Source of the DNA: JBFXEO01 sp050180015
GTDB lineage: Bacteria > Bacteroidota > Bacteroidia > Bacteroidales > Tenuifilaceae
Direction of reading: 5' to 3'
Assembly: GCA_050180015.1 (NCBI GenBank)
Contig: JBFXEO010000087.1
Coordinates: forward strand, 1-11,170
DNA length: 11,170 nt
The position numbers were made by a program, and so were the translations under genes. The notes below the pieces were generated by a model. That model was not told where the DNA came from. It saw only the letters and a program-made list of their open reading frames with translations, and searched no databases. Shown piece by piece: positions 1-7,930 of this stretch. Within the stretch, counting starts at the first letter, position 1. Each line of letters opens with the position of its first letter.

Positions 1-1
1 G

Positions 2-256
2 AGTGGGGTTGCATCGGCACTTATTGGCATTGAAAAACTGCCCTTCAGCTACGCCGGAATAGAGATTGGGAAAATCGATACAGAAAAAATAACCTTTAGG
101 TTTAAGGGTAAGTCTGTTGCTTTAAATGAAGGGGAGGCGTGGAATAGTATTTCAACAAGTATGGATACTATTGATAATTCGGTTGTTGAAACCACTGTTG
201 CCGTTAAAATTCAATTTCATGGTTTTTTGCCGATACCGATGCTTAAAATGAAATAG
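2..256 (+). CDS. C-terminal end of an unrecognised protein (5' end outside window)
   Basis: An open frame enters from the left edge and ends at a TAG at 254-256, giving 84 residues of C-terminus. The visible part begins SGVASALIGIEKLPF and ends GFLPIPMLKMK. It is rich in alternating hydrophobic and polar residues, which suggests beta strands. I see no membrane helix, catalytic motif or sorting domain. Codon use looks like that of the following genes, so I take it as real coding sequence. The next gene starts 20 bases after its stop on the same strand, so the two could be co-transcribed. I do not recognise the family, and no function can be given from this fragment. Confidence 0.6.
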   Translation, partial: SGVASALIGIEKLPFSYAGIEIGKIDTEKITFRFKGKSVALNEGEAWNSISTSMDTIDNSVVETTVAVKIQFHGFLPIPMLKMK

Positions 257-276
257 ATTAATGTAAATTAAAATTT

Positions 277-2676
277 ATGGTTAAATTTTTATCAATAAAA
301 AGATACCTGCTGTTATTTGCCGGCATAGCTACCACGGTTATGGTAATGGCAGTGCCTAAACGGAATTTGCCCATTACCGTTGTACAACCCGATGGAACCA
401 AGGTTGACTGTTTTGCGAGTGGCGACGAGTTCCACAACTGGCTGCACGATGCTAACGGATACACTATCATCCAAAATCCCAAGACAGGATACTATGTTTA
501 CGCGGTTGAGGAGAGTGGTACCCTTAACGCTACAGATTTGGTGGTCGGTAAAATTAATCCGGCAGAAACAAAATCACTCAAGCCCAACGCCAACATATCT
601 ATGGAGCTGTACCGGTTGAAACGTGAAAGTAAACGGGTAAATAATCATTTTATCAATTTAAATTCTAACACAAAGGGGGTAAAAGGCATTGCCCCGTTGG
701 ATACCTATGCTGCCACTGCAACCATGAACAATATAGTTGTATTCATAAAGTTCTCCGATGATACTCCCGACGCCGAAGATATATCGTACTATGAGAATAT
801 ATACAACAACGCTGAATCCTCTGTTACAGATTACTATAGCAAGGTTTCATACGGAAGATTTGCTGTAAGTACAACCTTTTACCCGGCATCTTCGGGTGGA
901 TATGTTACCTGGTACACCGACTCTCAGAAACGCGATTATTACCGGCCATACAATGCTGTTACAAATACCATTGGGTATGATCCGGATATCGTCAGCGCTA
1001 CAAACCCCAACGGTCAGACCTACAGGGAGCATACCCTGTTAAAGAATGCGGTTAATGCAATTAGTGCAATGGTGCCTGCCGGGCTGAACCTGGATACCAA
1101 TAATGATGGATATGTTGATGTTGTATCTTTTATAGTCGATGGGAGTAATGATAGTTGGAACGATTTACTTTGGCCTCACCAGTGGAGTTTGTATTCACAA
1201 ACCGCCTTCATTAACGGGAAACAGGTTGGTGATTACACTTTACAGCTACAGTTTTTCGGCTCGCAACGGATAGACCTGGGAACCCTTTGCCATGAAATGT
1301 TTCATATAGTGGGAGCCCCGGATTTATACCACTACAGCGAAAACTCCAATATCTCACCGGTTGGTGCTTGGGACATAATGGAAGGGACACTCGATTACCC
1401 CCAGAACATGGGGGCGTACATGAAATATTTGTATGGTGGATGGATAGATAATATTCCTGAAATTTCGCAGTCTGGCACCTACACTCTTTATCCTCTTTCC
1501 ACATCATCAGCTCAAAATTGCTATAAAATACCATCCCCAAATTCTTACCTCGAGTATTTTTTGGTAGAATACAGAAAAAAGAATTCTTACGATGCCGATT
1601 TACCCGGCAACGGCATGTTGGTTTATCGGATAAATTCCACCTATGAAGGTGTAGGAAATTCCGATGGTCCGCCCGATGAGGTATATATTTACAGGCCCAA
1701 TGGTAATTTGCTCCTAAATGGGATGATAAATAACGCTACATTTAATGCGGATTACGGGAGAACAGAAATCAACGATCAAACCAACCCCCAAGGTTTTCTT
1801 GCCGATGGAACCAGCGGAGGGTTGAAAATTTCGAATGTGACCAGTGCCGGCGAGGCCATATCTTTCGATGTTGATATTGATTTTATTCCTTCCGTGGTTC
1901 TTAAGAATGATAAGGGATTGTATTCCAGTATAGGTACAACTAGCAATGCTACTTATAGGGTAGCCACACGTTTTACTACAGATGATTTAACCGGGCTGGT
2001 GGGGCGTAAAATCGTAAAAGTTGACTTTTACCTGAATGGTGCTGATGTTACCTCCAATGAGGTTGTGAATGTTTGGGAGGGCGGTTCGTATGGAAATCCG
2101 GGAACATTGGTTTACACCCACGACGTATCGGCAGAGGTAAAACACAACGAGTGGACTTCACATACTTTAACGCAACCTGTGGAAATTAAGGCGAATAAGG
2201 AATACTGGGCGGGTTACTCTGTTGATATTTCCTCTGGCTATCCCATTGCCATTGACGGCGGCCCAATGGTTGACGGCAAGGGTGCGTGGATTTACTGGAG
2301 CAATACATGGAAACAGCTGACGGATGTAAACCCAAGCTTTAGCTATAATTTTTTAATTAGGGCAGTGGTTGGCCCCTCAACCACCGCTGTGGATATTATT
2401 CCTGATAGCGATTTTAATGTTAGTATGTTCCCCAATCCAGCAGCTGATTTGGCATACTTTAAGGTTAATTTACCCGAGTCGGGTACTCTGAGTATTGGTA
2501 TATTCAACATGCTTGGGCAGAAAGTCGATGAGGTTACTAAGAAACAGTACGATACGGGTAACTTCACCATTCCCTACAACTCGGCGAGGTTATCTAAAGG
2601 CATCTATATGTATGCTATTACATATAGTTTTGGGTTGCAGCAGAAAAGAATAGTAGATAAGTTTATTGTAAGGTAG
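277..2676 (+). CDS. Secreted M6-family zinc metalloprotease with T9SS C-terminal sorting domain
   Basis: This is a predicted secreted zinc endopeptidase of the immune inhibitor A-like M6 family, 799 residues. Residues 1-25 form a signal peptide (basic start, hydrophobic core, VMA before the likely cut). Residues 26 to about 135 look like a propeptide of the kind found in this family. The catalytic domain follows: a probable calcium-binding D-rich loop at 273-281 (DTNNDGYVD), then zinc motif HEMFHIVGAPD at 339-349, giving ligands H339, H343 and D349 with E340 as general base. A WDIM stretch further on fits the Met-turn. Residues about 540-700 resemble a beta-sandwich domain. Residues about 713-799, opening FNVSMFPNP and ending KFIVR, match a type A T9SS sorting domain, so export through the outer membrane is expected. 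The ATG at 277 directly precedes the signal peptide; its leader is A/T-rich with no Shine-Dalgarno. The substrate is unknown. Confidence 0.93.
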   Translation: MVKFLSIKRYLLLFAGIATTVMVMAVPKRNLPITVVQPDGTKVDCFASGDEFHNWLHDANGYTIIQNPKTGYYVYAVEESGTLNATDLVVGKINPAETKSLKPNANISMELYRLKRESKRVNNHFINLNSNTKGVKGIAPLDTYAATATMNNIVVFIKFSDDTPDAEDISYYENIYNNAESSVTDYYSKVSYGRFAVSTTFYPASSGGYVTWYTDSQKRDYYRPYNAVTNTIGYDPDIVSATNPNGQTYREHTLLKNAVNAISAMVPAGLNLDTNNDGYVDVVSFIVDGSNDSWNDLLWPHQWSLYSQTAFINGKQVGDYTLQLQFFGSQRIDLGTLCHEMFHIVGAPDLYHYSENSNISPVGAWDIMEGTLDYPQNMGAYMKYLYGGWIDNIPEISQSGTYTLYPLSTSSAQNCYKIPSPNSYLEYFLVEYRKKNSYDADLPGNGMLVYRINSTYEGVGNSDGPPDEVYIYRPNGNLLLNGMINNATFNADYGRTEINDQTNPQGFLADGTSGGLKISNVTSAGEAISFDVDIDFIPSVVLKNDKGLYSSIGTTSNATYRVATRFTTDDLTGLVGRKIVKVDFYLNGADVTSNEVVNVWEGGSYGNPGTLVYTHDVSAEVKHNEWTSHTLTQPVEIKANKEYWAGYSVDISSGYPIAIDGGPMVDGKGAWIYWSNTWKQLTDVNPSFSYNFLIRAVVGPSTTAVDIIPDSDFNVSMFPNPAADLAYFKVNLPESGTLSIGIFNMLGQKVDEVTKKQYDTGNFTIPYNSARLSKGIYMYAITYSFGLQQKRIVDKFIVR

Positions 2677-2733
2677 TACCCCGTTTGATGACATAGGAGT
2701 AACCGGTGAATTTTGGGCATGCGGAACAAGGCA

Positions 2734-2766
2734 ATGTGGTAAGGAATTGGTTTTTCCCTACCACAT
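2734..2766. terminator. Inverted repeat between convergent genes, candidate bidirectional terminator
   Basis: The arms 2734-2746 and 2754-2766 pair around a 7-base loop. There are 13 positions with one A/C mismatch on the plus strand, which becomes a G-U pair in the minus-strand transcript. It sits in the 104-base gap between the stop of the M6 protease and the stop of the S41 protease. On the plus side a run of six T lies 10 bases beyond the stem (2777-2782), so it is not a perfect intrinsic terminator. On the minus side no strong U-run follows. The position and stem support a shared terminator; termination itself is inferred. Confidence 0.5.
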
Positions 2767-2780
2767 CATCTTAGAGTTTT

Positions 2781-5700
2781 TTATTTGAGTTCATCCATTA
2801 GCACCTCAACTGCTTTTTCCAGTTGTTGATCTTTGCCACAGGCAATTACTGATGGATCGTTTTTAACCACAAAATCTGGGATATTTTCAAGATTTTCCAT
2901 CCAGCTGCCGTTTATATCCTTGGAGCTAACCGGAACCATTCCCCACAGGGTTTCACCATCCTGTAAGGTTTCCCAGCCGGCAAAGCTGCAAGTGCCCGGA
3001 ACGGGCATACCAACCATTTTACCGATTCCCAGTTGCTGGTAACCACAAGCAAAACAGCTGGCGTCGCTATAGTTGGCCTCGCCAACAATGGCAACGGTTG
3101 GATTGGTCCAGCGGAAAGTCGGCTCATACCCCAGGGCCCTTGTGTCAGTGGTGTACTCTATATACTTATGCCCGGTAAAAAACATGGCAAGATCCGATAC
3201 CAAATCGCCTCCTCCATTAAAACGGGTGTCCACAACAACCGCCTTACGGTTGTAGTATTTCCCCATCATCTCGCTGTAAGCGTCACGATATGGGCCGTCG
3301 CTCATTCCCGGAATGTGTACGTAGCCCAGCAGTCCGTTGCTTAAGCTATCCACTTCACGCTGATTCTTTTTGACCCAGCGTTTATAGAGCAGGTTACCTT
3401 CTTCCGATAATGAAATGGGTTTAACGGTAACCTGGCTGGAGCTATCCGATGCAGGATCAAGAACATCGAGCAGCGTAAACTGGTCAACTTTCCTGTTCAG
3501 GTAAAATGCAAAATCGATATTTCCGGAAATTTGTTCGCCATTAACGCTACGGATAATCATTCCGGGTTTAACCGTAATGTTGGCCTTATCAAGCGGCCCT
3601 CCGGTAAGGATTTCGGCAATTCTGATTCCATCTCCACGGTAGCTGTAATCGAGTAGAATTCCTAACGATGCCGTTTGGTCACCGTTGGGTATTCTGCCAT
3701 AGTACCGGGCACCGGAGTGCGAAGAATTCAGCTCGCCCAGCATCTCGGAAAGCATTTCGGCAAATTCAAACCCGTTATCAATATATGGCAAATACTGCCT
3801 GTAATGGTTGGTTAGTTCAATCCAGTTAACCCCGTGGTACTGCTTTGAGTAAAATCCCTTCTCAGTCCGAAGTACAACGTGGTTGAACATGCTTTCGCGC
3901 TCAGCGTACTTGTCCACAGCAATTTCTGCATCAACTGTAACCGTTTCGCGTTTTCCCTTTTCAACATCTACTTTGTATATTTTCCCGTCGGCCAGCAGAA
4001 AAAGGTTCTTCATTTCCTTATCCCATTCAAATGCCCCGGAGTTGGCATCCATCTCAATTTCCAGCTTTGCCTCCTTTGTTCGAAGCTTTAAGCTCCAGAG
4101 ATTGTAACCTTTCTCAAAGCGGGCAAGGTAGTATAGGGTTTCGCCATCTTTCGAAAGAACGGCGTCGGCAACGGATGCCGAGTTAATGGTTAAACGGGCA
4201 AAGCGGTCGTTTAGGCCATTCCAGTCGAATTTCAACGTACTGTCCTTTTTAGGCTCATCGCTTTTTTTCTTTTTGCCCTTTTCGTCCTCCTTTTTCTTTG
4301 CTGCCTCTTTCGTTTCCTTTTCCTTATCCTCAATTGCTTTTAGCAAATCAAATTCATCCTTGCTAAGCTTAAACCTATCCCACGCATCGCGGGTGAAAAA
4401 CATACTGTAAATATCGGACTGCCGATCGCCGCTATTGGCGTAGCTGCGCAACCCATCGCGGGTTGAGAACCATAGCATCTGCTTCCCGTTATTTACCCAT
4501 TTAGGGCTATAATCCTCATAACCGCTTTGGGTTAAGTTGACGTACGGGGATTTACCATCGGCGGGTACAAGGACTACTTCGCCATTCGACATCACCGGGG
4601 AGTATTCAACCAGTAGCCATTTGCTATCGGGGCTCCAGGTAAAATACTGCCCACCATCACGCATGTAGTACAGCTCATTGGGAGTTAGCAGTGTGACTGT
4701 TTGTTTGGTTTCGATGTCCAATACTTTTAGAGTAGTTCTATTCTCGATAAAGGCCAACTTTTTGCCATCGGGCGACATTAATGGTTGATAGTTATCGTTT
4801 TGGTTGCTTACCAGTGCTTCTTCGTTTAGTAGGGTCGATGCGAAAAAGAAGGGTTCTACGTTCCGGACTTTGGATGTTTTGAATATTTGCCAGCGGCCAT
4901 TGCGTTCGCTTGCATAAATCAATGATTTGCCATCGGGTGTAAAATTTACAAAGCGTTCCTGGGAGGGAGTGCTAGTTATGCGCTTTGTGAATTTCCCTTC
5001 AACCGATGAAACAAATACCTCGCCACGGGCAATAAAGGCAACCTCCTTACCATCGGGCGAAACGGACATTTCCCGGATGTTGTTACCTACATCAACCAGT
5101 TGCTCCCTGTTTTGCTGGTCTTCGCCATTTACTGTTATTTCAACCTTTTGGGGCTGCGCTCCTGCTGCAAGCGTGTAAATTTCGCCATCGAATCCATAGC
5201 AAAGCGTTTTATTCCTGCTTACGCTTAAAAACCTGACAGGGTATTTCTCATAGCCGGTAATTTGCTGTTTCTGATTTGGATTGGATAGCGAAAGTTTAAA
5301 GATGTTGAAATTGCCTTTCTCCTCGCTTAGGTAGTAAACACTGGTATTATCATCGGCTAAAACAGGATTTCGGTCTTCACCCTTAAAATTTGTAATCTGA
5401 ATATGCTCCCCGTTCTTAGTATTATAAACCCAAATATCCCGGGCGATGGATGATTGGTGGTGTTTTCGCCACTCATTTTCGCCTCCTTTTTTATCGTGAT
5501 AAATAAGGAAGCTGCCATCCGAAGCTACCTGAACTGCCTCTGCCGGCGTTGTAAGTACGAGCTCAACTCGTCCGCCGGTAGCGGGAACTGAGTAAAGTTC
5601 CGGCTGCGAGCTGGTTGGGAATTGCCGGTGGGTTGCCAAATCCTGCCGCGTGGCACCAAAGAGTACCAATTTATCATCGTTGCTGAAAGTATATGGCAGT

Positions 5701-6029
5701 TCATTGGCAGAATGAAAGGTTAACCGGGTAGGCTCTCCGCCGTTGGCGGCAACAACAAATACATCAAAATTTCCGTACCGGTTCGATGCAAAGGCAATTT
5801 TTTTGCTATCGTTACTCCAGACAGGCATGTAGTCGTATGCAGTATGGAAGGTTACCGGAGTTGCTATGCCGCCTTTTGCCGGAACAGTATAAATATCACC
5901 CCTGTATGTAAATGCAATTCTTTCGCCATCGGGCGAAATGGATGGGTAACGCAGCCATTTTGGATTTTCTTGTGCAAAGTTAACCAGCGATAAAATACTA
6001 ATTAACGCGGTGGTAAGCATTCTTTTCAT
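2781..6029 (-). CDS. Tricorn-like S41 family serine protease, exported
   Basis: This is a predicted periplasmic serine peptidase related to archaeal tricorn protease, 1082 residues, the full length usual for bacterial homologues. Residues 1-19 are a signal peptide, with Q20 as the likely new N-terminus. Two beta-propeller regions follow, built from TolB/PD40-type repeats (ISPDGERIAF, VSPDGKEVAF, FTPDGKSLIY, MSPDGKKLAF). A Lys/Glu-rich linker occupies about 568-597. The C-terminal half holds a tricorn C1 region with S770-H771 (ELNSSHSGA), a PDZ domain at about 787-873, and the S41 core with VDTRFNGGGD at 931-942, S988-D989 (NYSDASCF) and E1045 (WMENLENIPDF). These correspond to tricorn S745/H746, S965/D966 and E1023, so the enzyme should be active. 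In the family the propellers filter peptides into the active site. The gene is convergent with the M6 protease and divergent from the proline dehydrogenase-like gene. The ATG at 6029 directly precedes the signal peptide. Confidence 0.95.
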   Translation of the reverse strand: MKRMLTTALISILSLVNFAQENPKWLRYPSISPDGERIAFTYRGDIYTVPAKGGIATPVTFHTAYDYMPVWSNDSKKIAFASNRYGNFDVFVVAANGGEPTRLTFHSANELPYTFSNDDKLVLFGATRQDLATHRQFPTSSQPELYSVPATGGRVELVLTTPAEAVQVASDGSFLIYHDKKGGENEWRKHHQSSIARDIWVYNTKNGEHIQITNFKGEDRNPVLADDNTSVYYLSEEKGNFNIFKLSLSNPNQKQQITGYEKYPVRFLSVSRNKTLCYGFDGEIYTLAAGAQPQKVEITVNGEDQQNREQLVDVGNNIREMSVSPDGKEVAFIARGEVFVSSVEGKFTKRITSTPSQERFVNFTPDGKSLIYASERNGRWQIFKTSKVRNVEPFFFASTLLNEEALVSNQNDNYQPLMSPDGKKLAFIENRTTLKVLDIETKQTVTLLTPNELYYMRDGGQYFTWSPDSKWLLVEYSPVMSNGEVVLVPADGKSPYVNLTQSGYEDYSPKWVNNGKQMLWFSTRDGLRSYANSGDRQSDIYSMFFTRDAWDRFKLSKDEFDLLKAIEDKEKETKEAAKKKEDEKGKKKKSDEPKKDSTLKFDWNGLNDRFARLTINSASVADAVLSKDGETLYYLARFEKGYNLWSLKLRTKEAKLEIEMDANSGAFEWDKEMKNLFLLADGKIYKVDVEKGKRETVTVDAEIAVDKYAERESMFNHVVLRTEKGFYSKQYHGVNWIELTNHYRQYLPYIDNGFEFAEMLSEMLGELNSSHSGARYYGRIPNGDQTASLGILLDYSYRGDGIRIAEILTGGPLDKANITVKPGMIIRSVNGEQISGNIDFAFYLNRKVDQFTLLDVLDPASDSSSQVTVKPISLSEEGNLLYKRWVKKNQREVDSLSNGLLGYVHIPGMSDGPYRDAYSEMMGKYYNRKAVVVDTRFNGGGDLVSDLAMFFTGHKYIEYTTDTRALGYEPTFRWTNPTVAIVGEANYSDASCFACGYQQLGIGKMVGMPVPGTCSFAGWETLQDGETLWGMVPVSSKDINGSWMENLENIPDFVVKNDPSVIACGKDQQLEKAVEVLMDELK

Positions 6030-6076
6030 AATTTTTTATGGTTTTTTACAAGACAAAAGTTCTAAAAGTGCATAAA

Positions 6077-6110
6077 CAAAAGTAGGCTATTTTAACTAAA
6101 TCGGTTCCAA
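6077..6110 (-). promoter_or_regulatory. Candidate Bacteroidota promoter for the S41 protease
   Basis: Read on the minus strand, TACTTTTG (plus positions 6077-6084) is an exact match to the Bacteroidota -7 element TAnnTTTG. A TTG at 6108-6110 could be the -33 element, but the 23-base spacing is a little longer than usual. The -7 element lies 48 bases upstream of the ATG, leaving a short A/T-rich leader. There are no other data on the transcription start. Confidence 0.5.
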
Positions 6111-6158
6111 CGGGTTTAATCAGGCAAAAATAATTTATGGCAATAATTGAATCAGGAA

Positions 6159-6190
6159 TTGCATAACTCCCTAGTTTTTATTTATATTCA
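6159..6190 (+). promoter_or_regulatory. Weak candidate promoter for the proline dehydrogenase-dprA-yihY gene run
   Basis: TTG at 6159-6161 and TATATTCA at 6183-6190 are separated by 21 bases and resemble the Bacteroidota -33 and -7 elements, the latter with imperfect TTTG. They lie 33 bases before the ATG at 6224. The gene run needs a promoter here because the upstream gene is divergent, but the exact element is uncertain. Confidence 0.25.
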
Positions 6191-6223
6191 CACCTAAATT
6201 TTCAATTACTATATTCCCCGTAA

Positions 6224-7387
6224 ATGATTTCTTTTACAAATACTCAAATTGCCTTTGCCCACCTGTCCTCCAAAGAACTTTTGCGGGCCAAAAAACTCTT
6301 TACCATTATTTCAATGCCCCTTATTATGAGCGTTTGGCATTTTCTGCTAAGAATTGCCCCGAAGCTTGGAATTGACATTAGGCCATCGATATATAAACAT
6401 TTTATTGGAGGAGAGTCGTTGGAGGAATGCAAGCCAATAGTGGAAAAACTTTGGAACTATAGAATTTACTCTATACCTTACCATTCCGTTGAAAGTGTGG
6501 AAAGTGATAGTAGCATACTCGAAAATTACAGGGAAATATACAACAATATACAGTTTTCCATAGGAAATCCCAAGATTGCATTTACTGTTTTTAGGCCTAC
6601 CTGCATAATAAGCTCAAGGATACTGTGCTTAGTGTCCGAGAATGCCATGTTAAATAGCAAAGATGAACAGGAGTATAGCGAATTTAAGGGTAGGGTGGAT
6701 GCGCTATGCGAGTTGTCGTATAACGGGAACAAACCTATTTTGATTGATGCTAAAGAGTCGTGGTACCAAAAGGCTATCGATGATTTGGTTGATGGTATGA
6801 TGGCTAAGTACAATAAGAGCAGGGCAATTGTTTACCGGTCGTTCCAAATGTACCAGACCGGGGCACTTGAGAGAATTTTCAGGAGCCATCGGAACTCGCT
6901 GGAGGAAAATTACATTCTGGGAGCCGTAATAGTTAGGGGGGCTTATATGGGAAAAGAACGTAACCGGGCTGCTAAAATGAACTATAAATTGCCGATATAC
7001 GATACGAAGGCGGAAACCGACAGGGCATTCAACGAAGCCGTTAAATTTGCCCTGTCTAATATTGACTCTATCTCGGTATTTTGTGGAACACACAACGAGG
7101 ATAGTATAATCTACCTGATTTCGCTGATGGAAAGCTTAAGCATTGCAAAAAATGACGACCGTGTATTTTTTGCCCAGCTTTATGGAATGAGTAACAATAT
7201 TAGCCTTAACTTAGCCGATGCAGGGTTCAACGTAGCGAAATATGTTCCGTACGGATCGCTATCCGACGTTTTACCCTACCTGATGCGAAGATCGCAGGAT
7301 AATATATCGATACACGGGCAAACGGGCCGTGAGTTGAATTACATCAAAAAAGAGGTGCGACGACGGAGATACCATAGGGATGAATGA
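6224..7387 (+). CDS. Proline dehydrogenase-family protein, divergent at active-site positions
   Basis: The fold is that of a stand-alone FAD-dependent proline dehydrogenase (proline to pyrroline-5-carboxylate), 387 residues, normal length for the bacterial form. Supporting stretches are the N-terminal FTNTQIAFAHLSSKEL and FIGGES, VRGAYMGKER at 237-246, GTHN at 288-291, QLYGM at 318-322, KYVPYG, the RR pair R355-R356 and GQTGREL near the end. Compared with the family pattern as I remember it, several normally fixed positions have changed: LDYSVEG reads PYHSVES (85-91), FKPT reads FRPT (R124), DAEES or DGEES reads DAKES (175-179), NTxQMYRxDR reads RSFQMYQTGA (205-214), GMSD reads GMSN (N324) and RRxxEN reads RRSQDN (D359). 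It may be a weak proline dehydrogenase or use another substrate. It probably heads an operon; its TGA overlaps the next ATG by 4 bases. Confidence 0.85.
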   Translation: MISFTNTQIAFAHLSSKELLRAKKLFTIISMPLIMSVWHFLLRIAPKLGIDIRPSIYKHFIGGESLEECKPIVEKLWNYRIYSIPYHSVESVESDSSILENYREIYNNIQFSIGNPKIAFTVFRPTCIISSRILCLVSENAMLNSKDEQEYSEFKGRVDALCELSYNGNKPILIDAKESWYQKAIDDLVDGMMAKYNKSRAIVYRSFQMYQTGALERIFRSHRNSLEENYILGAVIVRGAYMGKERNRAAKMNYKLPIYDTKAETDRAFNEAVKFALSNIDSISVFCGTHNEDSIIYLISLMESLSIAKNDDRVFFAQLYGMSNNISLNLADAGFNVAKYVPYGSLSDVLPYLMRRSQDNISIHGQTGRELNYIKKEVRRRRYHRDE

Positions 7388-7926
7388 CCCTGGATATGCC
7401 AGGAATAACCAGAACTTTTAAACCATTAACTTTTACAACGGTGAAGTTTGACAACGAAACAACAATTTACGGTATTCATAACATTAAGCTGGTAATGGCT
7501 ATTATCGTTGTAATTTTTATTGTGCTGATGCTTATCACCTCGCTTCCCGAGTTTATTGAGCGTAACATTGGATTGTCAATGGGATGGGCACTGGGAATCG
7601 TAATTGGCGGCTACTTTCTTTTCTTTACCTACTTCATACTAAAAGGCACGGCGTACGTATCGTATAACGATGAGGGCAGCAAAATAATTATCCGAACATT
7701 CAAGATTCACCCTTTTGCCTCGCAAAAAATGTCGTTTGAAATACCCAAGGAGGAAATATACAGGATAACCGTTGAGAAAAGATTTCTGAGGGAGGAGCTG
7801 AATATTTACGTCAGAAAGGAAAACCGAATATCAAAGTATCCGTCAATATCTGTTGTGTCTATCATAAGGGAACAGAAAACAACGCTAATTCAGACACTCA
7901 GGGCATTTGCAGAAATAAAAGAGTAA
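7384..7926 (+). CDS. Small membrane protein with two helices and a C-terminal soluble domain, function unknown
   Basis: I do not recognise a named family. The 180-residue product has a polar N-terminal segment of about 34 residues, two hydrophobic helices at about 35-54 and 66-86 joined by a short loop (SLPEFIERNIG), and a soluble C-terminal part at about 88-180. That part alternates hydrophobic and charged residues (IIIRTFKIHPF, MSFEIPKEEIYRITVEKR) and ends in a probable helix (TTLIQTLRAFAEI). Two helices followed by a mostly-beta domain ending in a helix resemble bacterial PH-like membrane proteins; this is only an analogy. The ATG at 7384 overlaps the stop of the preceding gene (ATGA), pointing to translational coupling. 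An in-frame ATG at 7396 is an alternative start. dprA begins 4 bases after the stop. Confidence 0.75.
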   Translation: MTLDMPGITRTFKPLTFTTVKFDNETTIYGIHNIKLVMAIIVVIFIVLMLITSLPEFIERNIGLSMGWALGIVIGGYFLFFTYFILKGTAYVSYNDEGSKIIIRTFKIHPFASQKMSFEIPKEEIYRITVEKRFLREELNIYVRKENRISKYPSISVVSIIREQKTTLIQTLRAFAEIKE

Positions 7927-7930
7927 AAAC

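Noticed and set aside
2833..5178. Several open frames of 60-103 codons on the plus strand opposite the S41 protease
   Set aside because: The minus-strand protein is complete with domains throughout. The opposite frames have no recognisable motifs and are shadows of its codon pattern.
4764..5940. Short DNA word resembling gccatcgggcga recurring several times (for example near 4771, 4928, 5050 and 5923)
   Set aside because: It encodes the SPDG turn of successive propeller repeats on the minus strand. It is a protein repeat with shared codon use, not a DNA repeat or CRISPR array.
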